A stretch of DNA of 64,000 bases from Gandjariella thermophila (GCF_005405885.1 NZ_BJFL01000009.1:1-64000), one strand, 5' to 3'. Positions 1 to 8,334 are shown, counted from the stretch's first letter. Program-made: numbers and translations. The notes: generated by a model not told the origin, from the letters alone.

Positions 1-174
1 GCGGCCACTCCGCCCGAACCCACGGCCACGGAACTGGAATCCAACCGGATCGCCGGCAACCTGGGATGCTTCGGAAACACCGTCAACGGTGTCGTGGTGG
101 CCAACAACCCGACCAACGACGGTCAGCCGAACATTGTCGCTGGCACCCGCAGTGGGCAGTGCGTGGGCCTGTAG
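1..174 (+). CDS. C-terminal end of a secreted hypothetical protein (5' truncated)
   Basis: An open frame runs from the first base to TAG at 172-174 and encodes 57 residues. The segment is Asn/Gly-rich and ends in a pattern (NRIAGNLGCF, then GQPNIVAG, then SGQCVGL) that I associate with the carboxy terminus of secreted actinobacterial beta-rich proteins, with two cysteines that could pair. The next gene downstream is a signal-peptide beta-helix protein, so this may be its paralogue, but the diagnostic part lies outside the window. No enzymatic function can be given. A strong hairpin follows the stop. Confidence 0.6.
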   Translation, partial: AATPPEPTATELESNRIAGNLGCFGNTVNGVVVANNPTNDGQPNIVAGTRSGQCVGL

Positions 175-212
175 CTGAACCCTCCCACGACATCTGACCA
201 CGCGAAACCGCC

Positions 213-262
213 GGTCTCCGGCGGCCGAGTGCGCACCTCCTCACGCCCGGCCGCCGGAGACC
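213..262. terminator. Long perfect inverted repeat, probable terminator
   Basis: GGTCTCCGGCGGCC at 213-226 is matched exactly by GGCCGCCGGAGACC at 249-262, giving a 14-bp stem around a 22-nt loop. A shorter nested hairpin (208-224) shares its left arm. It lies 39 nt after the stop of the truncated gene and no U-tract follows, as is usual in high-GC actinobacteria. Confidence 0.7.
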
Positions 263-412
263 CGCGTTGCACCCGGTTGGCGTATGTCTGTCCTGCGTTG
301 TCGGACGGTTCCTGTCGTCAACATGCCCGGCTGCTGATCCACCCCGGCCGCGATTCGTTTCATTTTTTTCCGAAAACCGGTTGAAATGTCAAAAGTTTCT
401 GGAGAGAACACA

Positions 413-1540
413 ATGCGACTCAGGACCTGTCTGCGCGGTGCCGCCGCCACCGCCGGCGCGATGGTGGCCGTGCTGGCCATTCCGTCGACCGCGCAGGCCG
501 CCGTGACCAACGTCATCTGTGACCCGGTTGCCCTGCAGACAGCCATCACCTCGGCCGCCAGCGGCGACACCCTGGTGCTTGCGCCGGGCTGCACCTACAC
601 GTACACGGACCTCAACAAGGCCACGGCCGACAACGCCCTGCCGGTCATCAACAAGACACTCACCATCCTCGGAAGCGGCGACACCATCCAACGTGCCTCA
701 ACCGCCGCCACCAAGTTCCGCCTCTTCCAGATCGACAATCCCGGAAACCTGACCCTGACCAACCTCACCATCCGCAATGGTCACTCGGCGGGTGATGGTG
801 GTGGCATCCTGCTGAACGGTGCCGGCACGGCACTCAAGGCCAGCGTCGTCACGGTTACCAACAACTTCGCCGACATTGTGGGCGGCGGTATCGCCGACCT
901 CGGTGGTGCGGCAACATTCAACAGCAGTACTGTCACCAGCAATACCGCGGGTTTGGATGGCGGTGGATTCTTTGTGACGGGTCCGGGTGCCACTGGTACG
1001 TTCAACAGCAGTTCCGTGGTCGGCAATATGTCCGTCGGTACCGGGTTTGCCGAGGGCGGAGGACTTGAGGTCCTCTTTGGTTCCAAAGTGACCCTGAACA
1101 GCACCCGCGTGGCCGGAAACACCGTAAGCGTTACCGCGGCTGGTGGTTCTGTCGACGGCGCTGGTATTGCCATGAACGCCACGGTGACGCTGAACAGCAG
1201 CCCGGTGGAGAACAATACCGCCACTGGCTCGGGTGGCGGGGCCGAGGGCGGCGGAGTTTTCAACTTCGGCGGGACGCTGAACGTCACCAGCAGCCGCTTC
1301 AGCGGCAACACCGCGAACGATCCGGTGATCGGTGGTAAGGGCGGTGGCCTCTTCAACAACGGCGGGGGCACGGCGACGTTCAGGAGCAGCCCGGTGACGG
1401 GCAACAGTGCCCTTGGCCCAACGGCCACCGCTGGTGGGATCTTCCGAGCCTCGGGCACGGTGACGCTGATCTCCAGCCCGGTGACCGGCAACATCCCGAA
1501 CAACTGTGGTAGCCCGAGCACCGTTCCCGGCTGCTCCTGA
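413..1540 (+). CDS. Secreted right-handed beta-helix repeat protein
   Basis: 375 residues. The start at 413 has a GGAGAG ribosome site about 7 nt upstream and gives a clean Sec signal peptide with a basic tip (MRLRTCLRG), a hydrophobic core and a likely cut after AQA near residue 29. The rest is a low-complexity array of about 20-25-residue repeats of the type NSSTVTSNTAGLDGGG, rich in Gly, Asn, Ser and Thr, typical of pectate-lyase-like or polymorphic-outer-membrane-protein-like parallel beta-helices. No catalytic Asp/Lys/Arg set of a pectate lyase could be picked out, so an adhesive or structural role is as likely as a hydrolytic one. It has a tail ending in two cysteines. Flanking hairpins mark it as a single-gene unit. 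Confidence 0.75.
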   Translation: MRLRTCLRGAAATAGAMVAVLAIPSTAQAAVTNVICDPVALQTAITSAASGDTLVLAPGCTYTYTDLNKATADNALPVINKTLTILGSGDTIQRASTAATKFRLFQIDNPGNLTLTNLTIRNGHSAGDGGGILLNGAGTALKASVVTVTNNFADIVGGGIADLGGAATFNSSTVTSNTAGLDGGGFFVTGPGATGTFNSSSVVGNMSVGTGFAEGGGLEVLFGSKVTLNSTRVAGNTVSVTAAGGSVDGAGIAMNATVTLNSSPVENNTATGSGGGAEGGGVFNFGGTLNVTSSRFSGNTANDPVIGGKGGGLFNNGGGTATFRSSPVTGNSALGPTATAGGIFRASGTVTLISSPVTGNIPNNCGSPSTVPGCS

Positions 1541-1561
1541 CCACATTCCCCGACGGATTGC

Positions 1562-1593
1562 GCGCCCCGCCGCGGTTCGCCGCGGCGGGGCGC
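1562..1593 (+). terminator. 14-bp stem with UUCG tetraloop, terminator
   Basis: GCGCCCCGCCGCGG at 1562-1575 pairs perfectly with its complement at 1580-1593 across a TTCG loop. It lies 22 nt after the beta-helix gene stop and before the acetolactate-synthase-like gene. UUCG loops on GC stems are exceptionally stable, so this is a confident transcription end. Confidence 0.85.
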
Positions 1594-1670
1594 ACGGCGT
1601 CGTGCGGGTGCCCGGCGGCGGGGGAATGTTTACGGTCGGTGGTGACGGCGACGTACGGGGAGTGGCGAGG

Positions 1671-3341
1671 ATGAGCGCGACGGAGCGGAGCGATCGAGCC
1701 ACCGCCGCCGGTCTGCTGGTGCGGTGCCTGGAGAACGAGGGCGTGTCGGTGATCTTCGGCATTCCCGGCGAGGAGAACATCCACCTGATCCAGGCGCTGG
1801 AGAAGTCGCCCATCCGGTACGTGCTGACCCGGCACGAGCAGGCCGCGTCGTTCATGGCCGAGATGTACGGCCGGGTCACCGGCAGCGCGGGCGTGGTGTC
1901 CGCGACGCTCGGGCCCGGCGCGATCAACATGCAACTCGGGGTGGCCGACGCCACCACGAACAGCACCCCGGTCGTCGCGCTGTCCGCGCAGGTCGGCCAC
2001 GACCGCGACTACAAGGAGTCGCACCAGTTCATCGACCTGGTGAACCTGTTCCGGCCGATCACGCAGTGGTCGGCGAGCGTGCCGAGCGCGGCGGCGATCC
2101 CGGAGATGGTGCGCAAGGCGTTCAAGACGGCGGAGACCGAGCGGCCCGGCGCGGTGTACCTGGCCGTGCCGGAGGACGTGGAGTCCGGCGACGCCGATCC
2201 GGTCCTGGCGCCGCTGCCGCGCAACGTGGTCCGGCCGGACGCGCCCGCTCCCGGCCAGGTGCGCCGCGCCGCCGCGCTGCTACGGGAATCCCGCCGGCCG
2301 ATCGTGCTGGCCGGGCACGGCGCCGCCCGCAACGGGGCGGGTGCGGCGCTGGTGGACTTCGCGCACCGGATGCGGATTCCGGTCGCCACCACGTTCCACG
2401 GCAAGGGCGTGATCCCGGACGACGATCCGCACGCCATCGGCACGATCGGCTTCATGCGGCGGGACTACGTGAACTTCGGGTTCGACGACGCGGACCTGGT
2501 CATCTCCGTCGGCTACGAGTTGCAGGAGTTCGACCCCGCGCGGATCAACCCGGATGCCACGAAGAAGATCATCCACGTGCACCGGTTCCCGGCCGAGGTG
2601 GACGCGCACTACTCGGTCGGCGTCGGTATCGAGGGCGACATCGGCGCGTCGCTGCGCGCCCTCGCGGACGCCGCCGAGCCGCACGGCGGGGAACCCCGGC
2701 CGGTCGCCGCGTCCTGCGCACTGCTCCGCGAGGAGTTCGAGCGCGGCCAGCGGGACGACCGGTACCCGCTGGCGCCGCAGCGGATCGTCGCGGACACCCG
2801 CGCCGCGCTCGGCCGGGAGGACGTCGTCCTGGTGGACACCGGGGCGGTGAAGATGTGGATGGCCCGGCTGTATCCCACCTACGCGCCGAACACCTGCCTG
2901 ATCTCCAACGGGCTGTCGACCATGGGCTTCGCCCTGCCCGGCGCGCTCGGCGTGCGCCTGGCCCGCCCGGAGACCACGGTGCTGGCCGCGGTCGGCGACG
3001 GCGCGTTCCTGATGCATGCCCAGGAGATCGAGACGGCGGTCCGCGAGAACATTCCGCTGACCGTGCTGGTCTGGGAGGACAACGCGTACGGGCTGATCGA
3101 GTGGAAGATGGACCTCGACCTCGGCACGCACAGCAACGTGGCGTTCACCAACCCGGACGTGGTGCGGTTCGCGGAGAGCTTCGGCGCCCGGGGCTACCGG
3201 ATCCGTAGCGCCTCCGAGCTGCTGCCCACGTTGCGGGCCGCCCTCGCTGACGACGGCGTGTCGATCATCTCCTGCTCGGTCGACTACTCGGAGAACCTGC
3301 GGCTCACCGAGCGCCTCGGTGAGCTGGACGCCGCGCTGTAA
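1671..3341 (+). CDS. Acetolactate synthase large-subunit-like, TPP-dependent enzyme
   Basis: 556 residues, the usual size of thiamine-diphosphate enzymes of the acetohydroxyacid synthase family. Three domains are evident: N-terminal PYR domain with the catalytic glutamate in RHEQAASFMAE (Glu about 56), a middle Rossmann-like domain, and a C-terminal PP domain with the TPP motif GDGAF near residue 442 and the closing Asn in EDNAYG about 30 residues later. It should condense or decarboxylate 2-keto acids, for example two pyruvates to acetolactate. There is no ilvN regulatory subunit nor ilvC beside it, so it resembles the catabolic (AlsS-like) or an uncharacterised branch, not the valine/isoleucine enzyme. 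ATG at 1671 is preferred over the longer frame from 1506, which overlaps the upstream gene and its terminator. Confidence 0.85.
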   Translation: MSATERSDRATAAGLLVRCLENEGVSVIFGIPGEENIHLIQALEKSPIRYVLTRHEQAASFMAEMYGRVTGSAGVVSATLGPGAINMQLGVADATTNSTPVVALSAQVGHDRDYKESHQFIDLVNLFRPITQWSASVPSAAAIPEMVRKAFKTAETERPGAVYLAVPEDVESGDADPVLAPLPRNVVRPDAPAPGQVRRAAALLRESRRPIVLAGHGAARNGAGAALVDFAHRMRIPVATTFHGKGVIPDDDPHAIGTIGFMRRDYVNFGFDDADLVISVGYELQEFDPARINPDATKKIIHVHRFPAEVDAHYSVGVGIEGDIGASLRALADAAEPHGGEPRPVAASCALLREEFERGQRDDRYPLAPQRIVADTRAALGREDVVLVDTGAVKMWMARLYPTYAPNTCLISNGLSTMGFALPGALGVRLARPETTVLAAVGDGAFLMHAQEIETAVRENIPLTVLVWEDNAYGLIEWKMDLDLGTHSNVAFTNPDVVRFAESFGARGYRIRSASELLPTLRAALADDGVSIISCSVDYSENLRLTERLGELDAAL

Positions 3342-3506
3342 GCCGGCGGAGGCGACGACAAGAGCGGCGACGCAGGCCGCGACAAGCGCCGCGACGAACC
3401 CAGGACGGCGAAACGGTCGCGCAGCGTTGCAGATTCGTCTTCCTTCGTTCACCCATGTGGGGGAAGATTTCGAGATGGTGTGACGACGGGAGGATGACGT
3501 GCCCGC

Positions 3507-3953
3507 ATGTCCGTGCCACAGCGCCCACCCCGGTCGGCTCCGCTGTCACCCCGCCGGTCACCGACGGCCCGCTTCCGGTCCCGACCTGGTCGGCTGATGC
3601 GGGTGCGGGCGCAGCTCGGCTGCGCCGGGTTGCTCACGTTGTTCGGCCTCGCCCTGATGGTGGCGCCGGAGGAAGCCGGATGCGACTGCACCTTCCGGCC
3701 CGGTGGGCTCGGTCCCGCGCTGGCCGGGCTGACCTGGTTGGCCCTGCTCGAACTGCGCTACCTGCCGGCGGCGCGGCAGCGGGTCGGCGACCGGGTGGTG
3801 TTCCTGTTCGCGCTGATCGCCGGGTTCGGCATCGGGTTGATCGTGTTCGCCTCGCTGGCCCGGGTCAACGGCTGGTGGCAGGCCGGCATGGTGCTCACCG
3901 CGGCGGCGCTCGGCGTGCTCGGCTTCGTGCTGGCCACCATCACCCCGGGCTGA
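3507..3953 (+). CDS. Small multi-pass membrane protein, unknown function
   Basis: 148 residues. After a basic N-terminal stretch of about 30 residues there are four hydrophobic segments (around residues 37-54, 65-82, 96-116 and 122-145) with a short Cys-containing loop (GCDCTF) between the first two. No family was recognised. A GGGAGG lies 13 nt before ATG 3507; ATG 3597 would remove the Arg/Pro-rich head but has no ribosome site, so the long form is kept with reservation. It runs convergently into the next gene and looks monocistronic. Confidence 0.6.
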   Translation: MSVPQRPPRSAPLSPRRSPTARFRSRPGRLMRVRAQLGCAGLLTLFGLALMVAPEEAGCDCTFRPGGLGPALAGLTWLALLELRYLPAARQRVGDRVVFLFALIAGFGIGLIVFASLARVNGWWQAGMVLTAAALGVLGFVLATITPG

Positions 3954-3962
3954 CCGGCCGGG

Positions 3963-4196
3963 TCAGTCGCCCGCGACCTCGGGACCGGCCCGGCGCGCCA
4001 GCAGTTCCTCGGCCCGCGCGGCGATCTCGCTCTCGTCCCGCGCGTCCCGGACGGACACCACGAAGTCGCCCGGCTCGCCGGACGAGGCCGGTGGCGGTTC
4101 CATGGTGAGCCCGGACAGCAGGGCGGCCGCGTCGTCCAGCCGGTCATCGGGCAGTTCGTCGATCATCCAGTGGAGGTCGTCACGACTCGCTGGCAC
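3963..4196 (-). CDS. Small acidic hypothetical protein
   Basis: 77 residues from a GTG at 4196. The N-terminal part (SRDDLHWMIDELPDDRLDDA) is an amphipathic helix pattern seen in small actinobacterial proteins that begin with a helix followed by LPxxxLxxAxxxL, somewhat like DUF2281 proteins. The C-terminal third is Glu/Ala-rich and helical. There is no signal peptide or membrane segment. No good Shine-Dalgarno precedes the GTG, so the start is a choice based on where the family-like pattern begins; the open frame extends to 4322. Confidence 0.5.
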   Translation of the reverse strand: MPASRDDLHWMIDELPDDRLDDAAALLSGLTMEPPPASSGEPGDFVVSVRDARDESEIAARAEELLARRAGPEVAGD

Positions 4197-4275
4197 GGCG
4201 TCGAGTCTGGCCCCCGCCCGGCCGGCCGGCAAGGAGTCACGGGCGCTCGCGCTTCCCGTCGTACCGCTGACGCGT

Positions 4276-4479
4276 TCAGGACGCGTGCCGCAGCGGGCTG
4301 GCCGCCGGCTCCGCGCAGCCACACCCGCCGGCCACCTCGTCGCACCCGATGGTGAGGGCGTGCCGGGCCCGGTCCAGGTCGGCGCACTGGCCGTCGGTGC
4401 ACTCGGCGAGGCCGTCGCCGTGGACGATCAGCGTGCCGTGGCAGTGATTGAGCCCGGTGGTGCAGGTGGAGCAAGCCAT
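4276..4479 (-). CDS. Small cysteine-rich protein, conserved actinobacterial type
   Basis: 67 residues from ATG 4479, with GGAAGG about 9 nt upstream. Seven cysteines and several histidines lie in short motifs: CSTCTTGLNHCHG at the N terminus, then DGLAECTDGQC, and CDEVAGGCGC near the end. The pattern suggests a compact metal-binding (probably zinc) protein. I recall similar small orphan proteins in Pseudonocardiales, but no function is known to me. It is separated by 79 nt from the small acidic gene downstream on the same strand and could share its transcript. Confidence 0.65.
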   Translation of the reverse strand: MACSTCTTGLNHCHGTLIVHGDGLAECTDGQCADLDRARHALTIGCDEVAGGCGCAEPAASPLRHAS

Positions 4480-4767
4480 GTTCGAGTGCCTTCCGTTGCC
4501 GCTCGCCACCGTCCGCCCCGGATCGCGGAGCAGATCCCGGTCCATCCCTCTCATCTATCACCACCGGCCGGGCGGTTCGGGGACGGCACGCGGCGTGTCC
4601 AGGCCCGCTGATGCGGGCCCACCCGCTTACCGCCCCTGGGCGGAACCTGAGCGGACCGGTTAGCTACCCGGGTGAGCCGGGGGCGGCCAGCGGTGAGGCC
4701 GCGCCTCGCGTGGACGGGTGCAAGGGCGGTCGGCGTGGCGCCGAGCGATGCGAATGGACGTGAGACG

Positions 4768-5540
4768 GTGGGACGGGACGTTCTCGACGATGTCACCGCC
4801 GCGCTGGAAGCCCTCGTCGGCCTGCTGGAGCGCGGGAGGACGACCTGGAGGTGATCCTGCGGCAGGTGTGCCGCCAGGTGCTCGGGGCGGTACCCGAGGC
4901 CGACGCCGCCGGGGTGACGATTCTCCGCGACGGTCGGCCGGAAACCGTCGCCTGCATCCGGGACCTGGTCCTCGACGTGGAGCGCGAACAGCGGCGGTGC
5001 GGGGACGGCCCCGGCATGGTCGCGGTGTCCACCGGCGAGGTGGTGCACGTCAGCGGGGACGAGGCCGAGCGGTGATGGCCGGAGTTCGCCCGCCGCGAAG
5101 ATCGGCGTTACCGGCTACCTCTCCACCCCGATGATGATCGACTCGGAGTGTGTCGGCAGCCTGAACCTCTACAGCCGGTCCGGCCACGGTTTCGGCGGCA
5201 TCGACGCGGCGCTGCTCCAGTTGTTCACCACCGCCGCCGAGGGGGCGCTGCGCGGCGCCCGCCGCCACCTCGCCGCCCGCCAGCTTGCCGAGCAGTTACG
5301 GCATGCGCTGCAGTCCCGGTCCGTGATCGACCAGGCGAAGGGCATCCTGATGGCGGCCCGCGGGTTGACCGGCGGACGAGGCGTTCGCCGAGCTGACGAA
5401 GCAGTCCCAGCGGGAGAACGTCAAGGTCCGGGACCTGGCCGCCCGGTTCGTCGGCAAGGTCACCCGCTCCGCCGCCGGCAACTCGCGGCAGCGTCTCTGG
5501 CCCGCCTCGCAGGCCAGCGCGCGGTTGTTCCCCTGCGGCC
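4768..5540 (+). pseudogene. Decayed GAF-ANTAR antitermination regulator
   Basis: Pieces of a GAF-ANTAR protein are spread over different frames. The N-terminal helix (DVTAALEALVGLLERG) is in one frame, the GAF start (LRQVCRQVLGAVPEADAAGV) in a second, followed by an in-frame TGA near 5074. GAF continues as VGSLNLYSRSGHGF in a third frame, and the ANTAR signature SRSVIDQAKGILMA is followed by a further shift, after which DEAFAELTKQSQ resumes elsewhere. At least three frameshifts plus the stop are needed, and the C-terminal frame has no natural end before the next gene. ANTAR proteins bind nascent RNA to prevent termination; this copy cannot be translated intact. Sequencing error could explain one lesion but not all. 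Confidence 0.75.
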
Positions 5541-5563
5541 GCCAGTGCGGGCGGATACCGCAC

Positions 5564-6709
5564 TCACGGCCGCAGCAGTTGCCGCACCCGTGCGGCCTCT
5601 CGAGTGAGGTGGTCACGCTCCGGCACGCTGGTCGCCGCGCGGGAGGCCTCGGCATACAGCTCGGCGGCGAGCTCGAGGTCACCGGCGCGCTCGAGCAGGT
5701 ATGCCCGCACCGCGGCGTAACGGGGCAGGTCGTGGTTCACCTCAGCCAGCGCCGCCAGGCCGGCCTGCGGTCCGTCGGCCTCGCCGACCGCCACCGCGCG
5801 GTTGAGCCGCACCACCGGGCTCCCGGTGAGGCGCAGCAGTTCGTCATACCACTCCACGATCTGTACCCAGTCCGTCTCGGAGGTGCTCCGAGCGTCCGCG
5901 TGCAGGGCGGCGATCGCGGCCTGCGCCTGGTATTCGCCCAGCCGGTCGCGGACCAGCGCGGCCTGCAGGATCGCCACCCCCTCGGTGATCAGGCCGGTGT
6001 CCCAGCGCGATCGGTCCTGCTCGGCAAGCGGCACCAGGCGACCTCCGGGGCCGGTGCGAGACGTGCGGCGCGCATGGTGCAGCAGCATGAGTGCGAGCAG
6101 CCCCGCGACCTCGGGCTCGTCGGTCAGGGCGACGAGCTGGCGGGTGAGGCGCAACGCCTCGGCCGCCAGGTCAACGTCCCCGCCATACCCCTCGTTGAAC
6201 ACGAGGTAGAGCACCCGCAGCACCGTCCCGAGATCGCCGGGCTGGTCGAGCCGCAGCCCCGCGATCCGCCGCTTGGCCCGGCTGATCCGTTGTGCCATGG
6301 TCGGCTCGGGGACGAGGTATGCCGCCGCGATCTGCCGCGTGGTCAGGCCACCGACCGCGCGCAGCGTCAGGGCGACCGCCGAGGCCGGGGGCAGGGACGG
6401 GTGCGCGCACAGGAAGTAGAGCCGCAGCGTGTCGTCCGTGGCGGGCACCGGGCCGGCCGGGGGCTCGCCCTCCACGGCAAGCTCCCGTCCCCGCCGTGAC
6501 GCATCGGCGCGGGCGGCGTCGAGGAACCTGCGCCACGCGACCGTGACCAGCCATCCCTTCGGATCGCGCGGTGGATCGTCCGACCAGGTCTCCAGCGCCC
6601 GGATCAGGGCCTCCTGCACGGCATCCTCGGCCGACGCGAAGTCGGCTCCGCGCCGGACGAGGACACCGATCACCGCGGGCACCAGCTCCCGCAGCAGCGA
6701 GGAGTTCAC
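5564..6709 (-). CDS. ECF sigma factor, ECF42-like, with C-terminal extension
   Basis: 381 residues, about twice a plain ECF sigma factor. Sigma region 2 (residues 8-75, with FASAEDAVQEALIRALETW) and region 4 (about 105-160, with GGLTTRQIAAAYLVPEPTMA) are clear, followed by a roughly 200-residue helical TPR-like extension containing LVFNEGYGG. This architecture and its coupling to a YCII/DGPF protein are the hallmarks of group ECF42, which lacks a classical anti-sigma factor; the extension is thought to control activity. GTG 6709 overlaps the stop of the YCII gene by four bases (GTGA), which decides the start and implies translational coupling. Confidence 0.85.
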   Translation of the reverse strand: MNSSLLRELVPAVIGVLVRRGADFASAEDAVQEALIRALETWSDDPPRDPKGWLVTVAWRRFLDAARADASRRGRELAVEGEPPAGPVPATDDTLRLYFLCAHPSLPPASAVALTLRAVGGLTTRQIAAAYLVPEPTMAQRISRAKRRIAGLRLDQPGDLGTVLRVLYLVFNEGYGGDVDLAAEALRLTRQLVALTDEPEVAGLLALMLLHHARRTSRTGPGGRLVPLAEQDRSRWDTGLITEGVAILQAALVRDRLGEYQAQAAIAALHADARSTSETDWVQIVEWYDELLRLTGSPVVRLNRAVAVGEADGPQAGLAALAEVNHDLPRYAAVRAYLLERAGDLELAAELYAEASRAATSVPERDHLTREAARVRQLLRP

Positions 6710-7110
6710 TCGGTCACCGTGGGCGGCTCGGTCAGGAACGGGCGCACCTCGAGCCACTCGTGGATCGGCTCGCCGCCGGCCCCGGGAGCGGCGGACAGCT
6801 CCCCGGCCAGCTGGACCGCGCGGTCCCAGGACTCCACGTCGATGACCATCCAGCCGGCGATGAGGTCCTTGGTCTCGGCGAACGGACCGTCGGTCACCGG
6901 TGGGCGCCCCTCGCCGTCATATCGCACGAACGCGCCGTCGGGCGCCAGTGCCTGGGCGTCGACGAACTCACCCGTCTCCTCCAGGCGGGCGGCGAAGTCG
7001 CGCATGAACTGGATGTGCGCGTCGACCTCCTCCGGCGTCCACTGGTCCATCGGCACGTCGTTGACCGAAGCCGGGGCGCCGCGGTAGTGCTTCAGCAGCA
7101 GGTATTTCAC
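6706..7110 (-). CDS. YCII-related DGPF-domain protein
   Basis: 134 residues from GTG 7110, preceded by AAGGAGA at good spacing. The family signature TDGPFAETKD lies about residues 80-90, after the typical opening VKYLLLKHYRG. YCII-like proteins are small ferredoxin-fold proteins without an agreed reaction. Their genes almost always sit beside ECF42 sigma factors, as here, and are probable members of that sigma factor's regulon or its sensor. It is the first gene of a two-gene operon. The open frame extends further upstream, but without homology. Confidence 0.85.
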   Translation of the reverse strand: MKYLLLKHYRGAPASVNDVPMDQWTPEEVDAHIQFMRDFAARLEETGEFVDAQALAPDGAFVRYDGEGRPPVTDGPFAETKDLIAGWMVIDVESWDRAVQLAGELSAAPGAGGEPIHEWLEVRPFLTEPPTVTE

Positions 7111-7301
7111 GGCGGTTCTCCTTCTCTGTCGCGCGGCCCGTCGTGGCCACTCGTGCCCCTGGGACGGAGCCAGCGCCACATTCTCGACACCCGGAAGCGT
7201 GCTGAGTTCCAGCTCCGCGCCGCGGGCTCGCGGGCGGCGACGACGGCGAAGCCGCGACAGCCGCGGTCGCACCGGCACGATGTGGAGCTAGGGCGCAAAG
7301 G

Positions 7302-7336
7302 GCAGAGGCCCGGACGCGCGGCGTCCGGGCCTCTGC
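7302..7336 (-). terminator. 16-bp perfect hairpin after tRNA-Ser
   Basis: GCAGAGGCCCGGACGC at 7302-7317 and its exact complement at 7321-7336 form a 16-bp stem with a 3-nt loop. It begins 6 nt past the 3' end of tRNA-Ser on the minus strand and would also stop plus-strand readthrough. Confidence 0.85.
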
Positions 7337-7342
7337 CTCCTG

Positions 7343-7430
7343 CGGAGGATGCGGGATTTGAACCCGCGAGGGGCTATCAACCCCAACACGATTTCCAATC
7401 GTGCGCCCTAGGCCACTAGGCGAATCCTCC
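7343..7430 (-). tRNA. tRNA-Ser (anticodon GGA)
   Basis: The minus strand folds into an 88-nt class II tRNA. The acceptor GGAGGAT pairs with ATCCTCC, the anticodon stem CACGATT/AATCGTG frames GGA, a long variable arm follows, and the T arm contains GGTTCAAATCC. It reads UCC/UCU serine codons. The 3' CCA is not encoded. A promoter lies just upstream and a strong terminator just downstream. Confidence 0.95.
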
Positions 7431-7437
7431 GCGGAAG

Positions 7438-7466
7438 AGTGTAGCCGGGGCCGATCTGGCCGCCAA
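7438..7466 (-). promoter_or_regulatory. Housekeeping promoter of tRNA-Ser
   Basis: On the minus strand, TTGGCG (forward 7461-7466) and TACACT (forward 7438-7443) are separated by exactly 17 bp and lie immediately before the tRNA 5' end at 7430. This is a good match to a sigma-70-type -35/-10 pair. Confidence 0.75.
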
Positions 7467-7539
7467 AAGGCATCCCCACCTGCGAGGACGTGCGCAGTCG
7501 TCGATCAGGTCGGCCCCGCCGGTGTGCCGCACCGGTGTC

Positions 7540-8064
7540 TCAGGCCGGCCCGCCGCGGGCCGCCTCGGCCAGTTCCTTGATGCCCCGCACGGTGGCGGTC
7601 ATGTTGCGGCGCAACTCGCTCATCCGGCGGTCGAGGATGCGTGCCTCCTTCTCCGGTGCCGCCTCGATGGCGCTGCGCAGCGGGGAGGGGCCGGGGCCGA
7701 TCCGCATCCACTGCCGCAGCCGGGTCCGGTCGCCTTCCGGCTCCAGCGTGATCCGCCAACGTGCCGCGGGCTGCGCCGGGTCCTGCACGGCGTATTCGAG
7801 GCACCGGCCGGGCTGGTACTCGACGATGGTGGACGTGGTCTGCCAGGTGCCGATCGCGGGATGCTCGTTGGTGCCGACGAAGCGCGCGCCCACCGCCGGG
7901 CCGGTGGCGCCGTCCAGCCACTCGGCGCCCTGGAACTCGCCGCTGAACCGCGACGGCAGGCTCATGTCGGTGACCAGCTCCCACACTGCCTCGGTGGGTG
8001 CGTCGATGAGCACGTCCACCTCGACGGTCGGTCCGTCCGTGTACCGCAGGCCGGCGCTGTCCAC
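7540..8064 (-). CDS. SRPBCC (START/Bet v1-like) family protein
   Basis: 174 residues from GTG 8064, with GGGGAGGG about 6 nt upstream. The opening VEVDVLIDAPTEAVWELVTD is the classic SRPBCC first strand-helix, followed by the hydrophobic-cavity strands (GARFVGTNEH, GRCLEYAV, WRITLEPEGDRTRLRQWM) and a long C-terminal helix. Such proteins bind lipophilic ligands or act as polyketide cyclase/dehydrase-like enzymes or co-chaperone-like factors; the ligand cannot be told. The gene is single and divergent from the YbaB-like gene, with a palindrome in its upstream region. Confidence 0.8.
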   Translation of the reverse strand: MDSAGLRYTDGPTVEVDVLIDAPTEAVWELVTDMSLPSRFSGEFQGAEWLDGATGPAVGARFVGTNEHPAIGTWQTTSTIVEYQPGRCLEYAVQDPAQPAARWRITLEPEGDRTRLRQWMRIGPGPSPLRSAIEAAPEKEARILDRRMSELRRNMTATVRGIKELAEAARGGPA

Positions 8065-8145
8065 TTGGCCCTCCCCACGTCGTTGTGTGCCGCGGGTTCC
8101 AGCACGGGGCCGTTCCGGATCACGCGACGTCAGCCAAGCTAGAAA

Positions 8146-8170
8146 AGTGGGTTCACTAGCGCAACCCACT
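8146..8170. promoter_or_regulatory. Perfect palindrome, candidate operator
   Basis: AGTGGGTT at 8146-8153 is matched by AACCCACT at 8163-8170 around a 9-nt centre. The size and spacing suit a dimeric repressor such as TetR or ArsR. It lies 82 bp upstream of the SRPBCC start, in the divergent intergenic region; no regulator gene is adjacent. Confidence 0.45.
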
Positions 8171-8334
8171 GCGGGGTGATGCGCGTCCATGCGAGAGAGG
8201 ACACGAGTCGAGATGATCTCGCCAGGGTGCTGGCGGACTGAACGCCGGGCGCCGGAGTGACGTATTCCGGAACGGCGCCGGTCCTGTCGATCAGGCGCCC
8301 TGCGCGGTTCCGGGCGCGGCGAGGAGGGCGGCAC

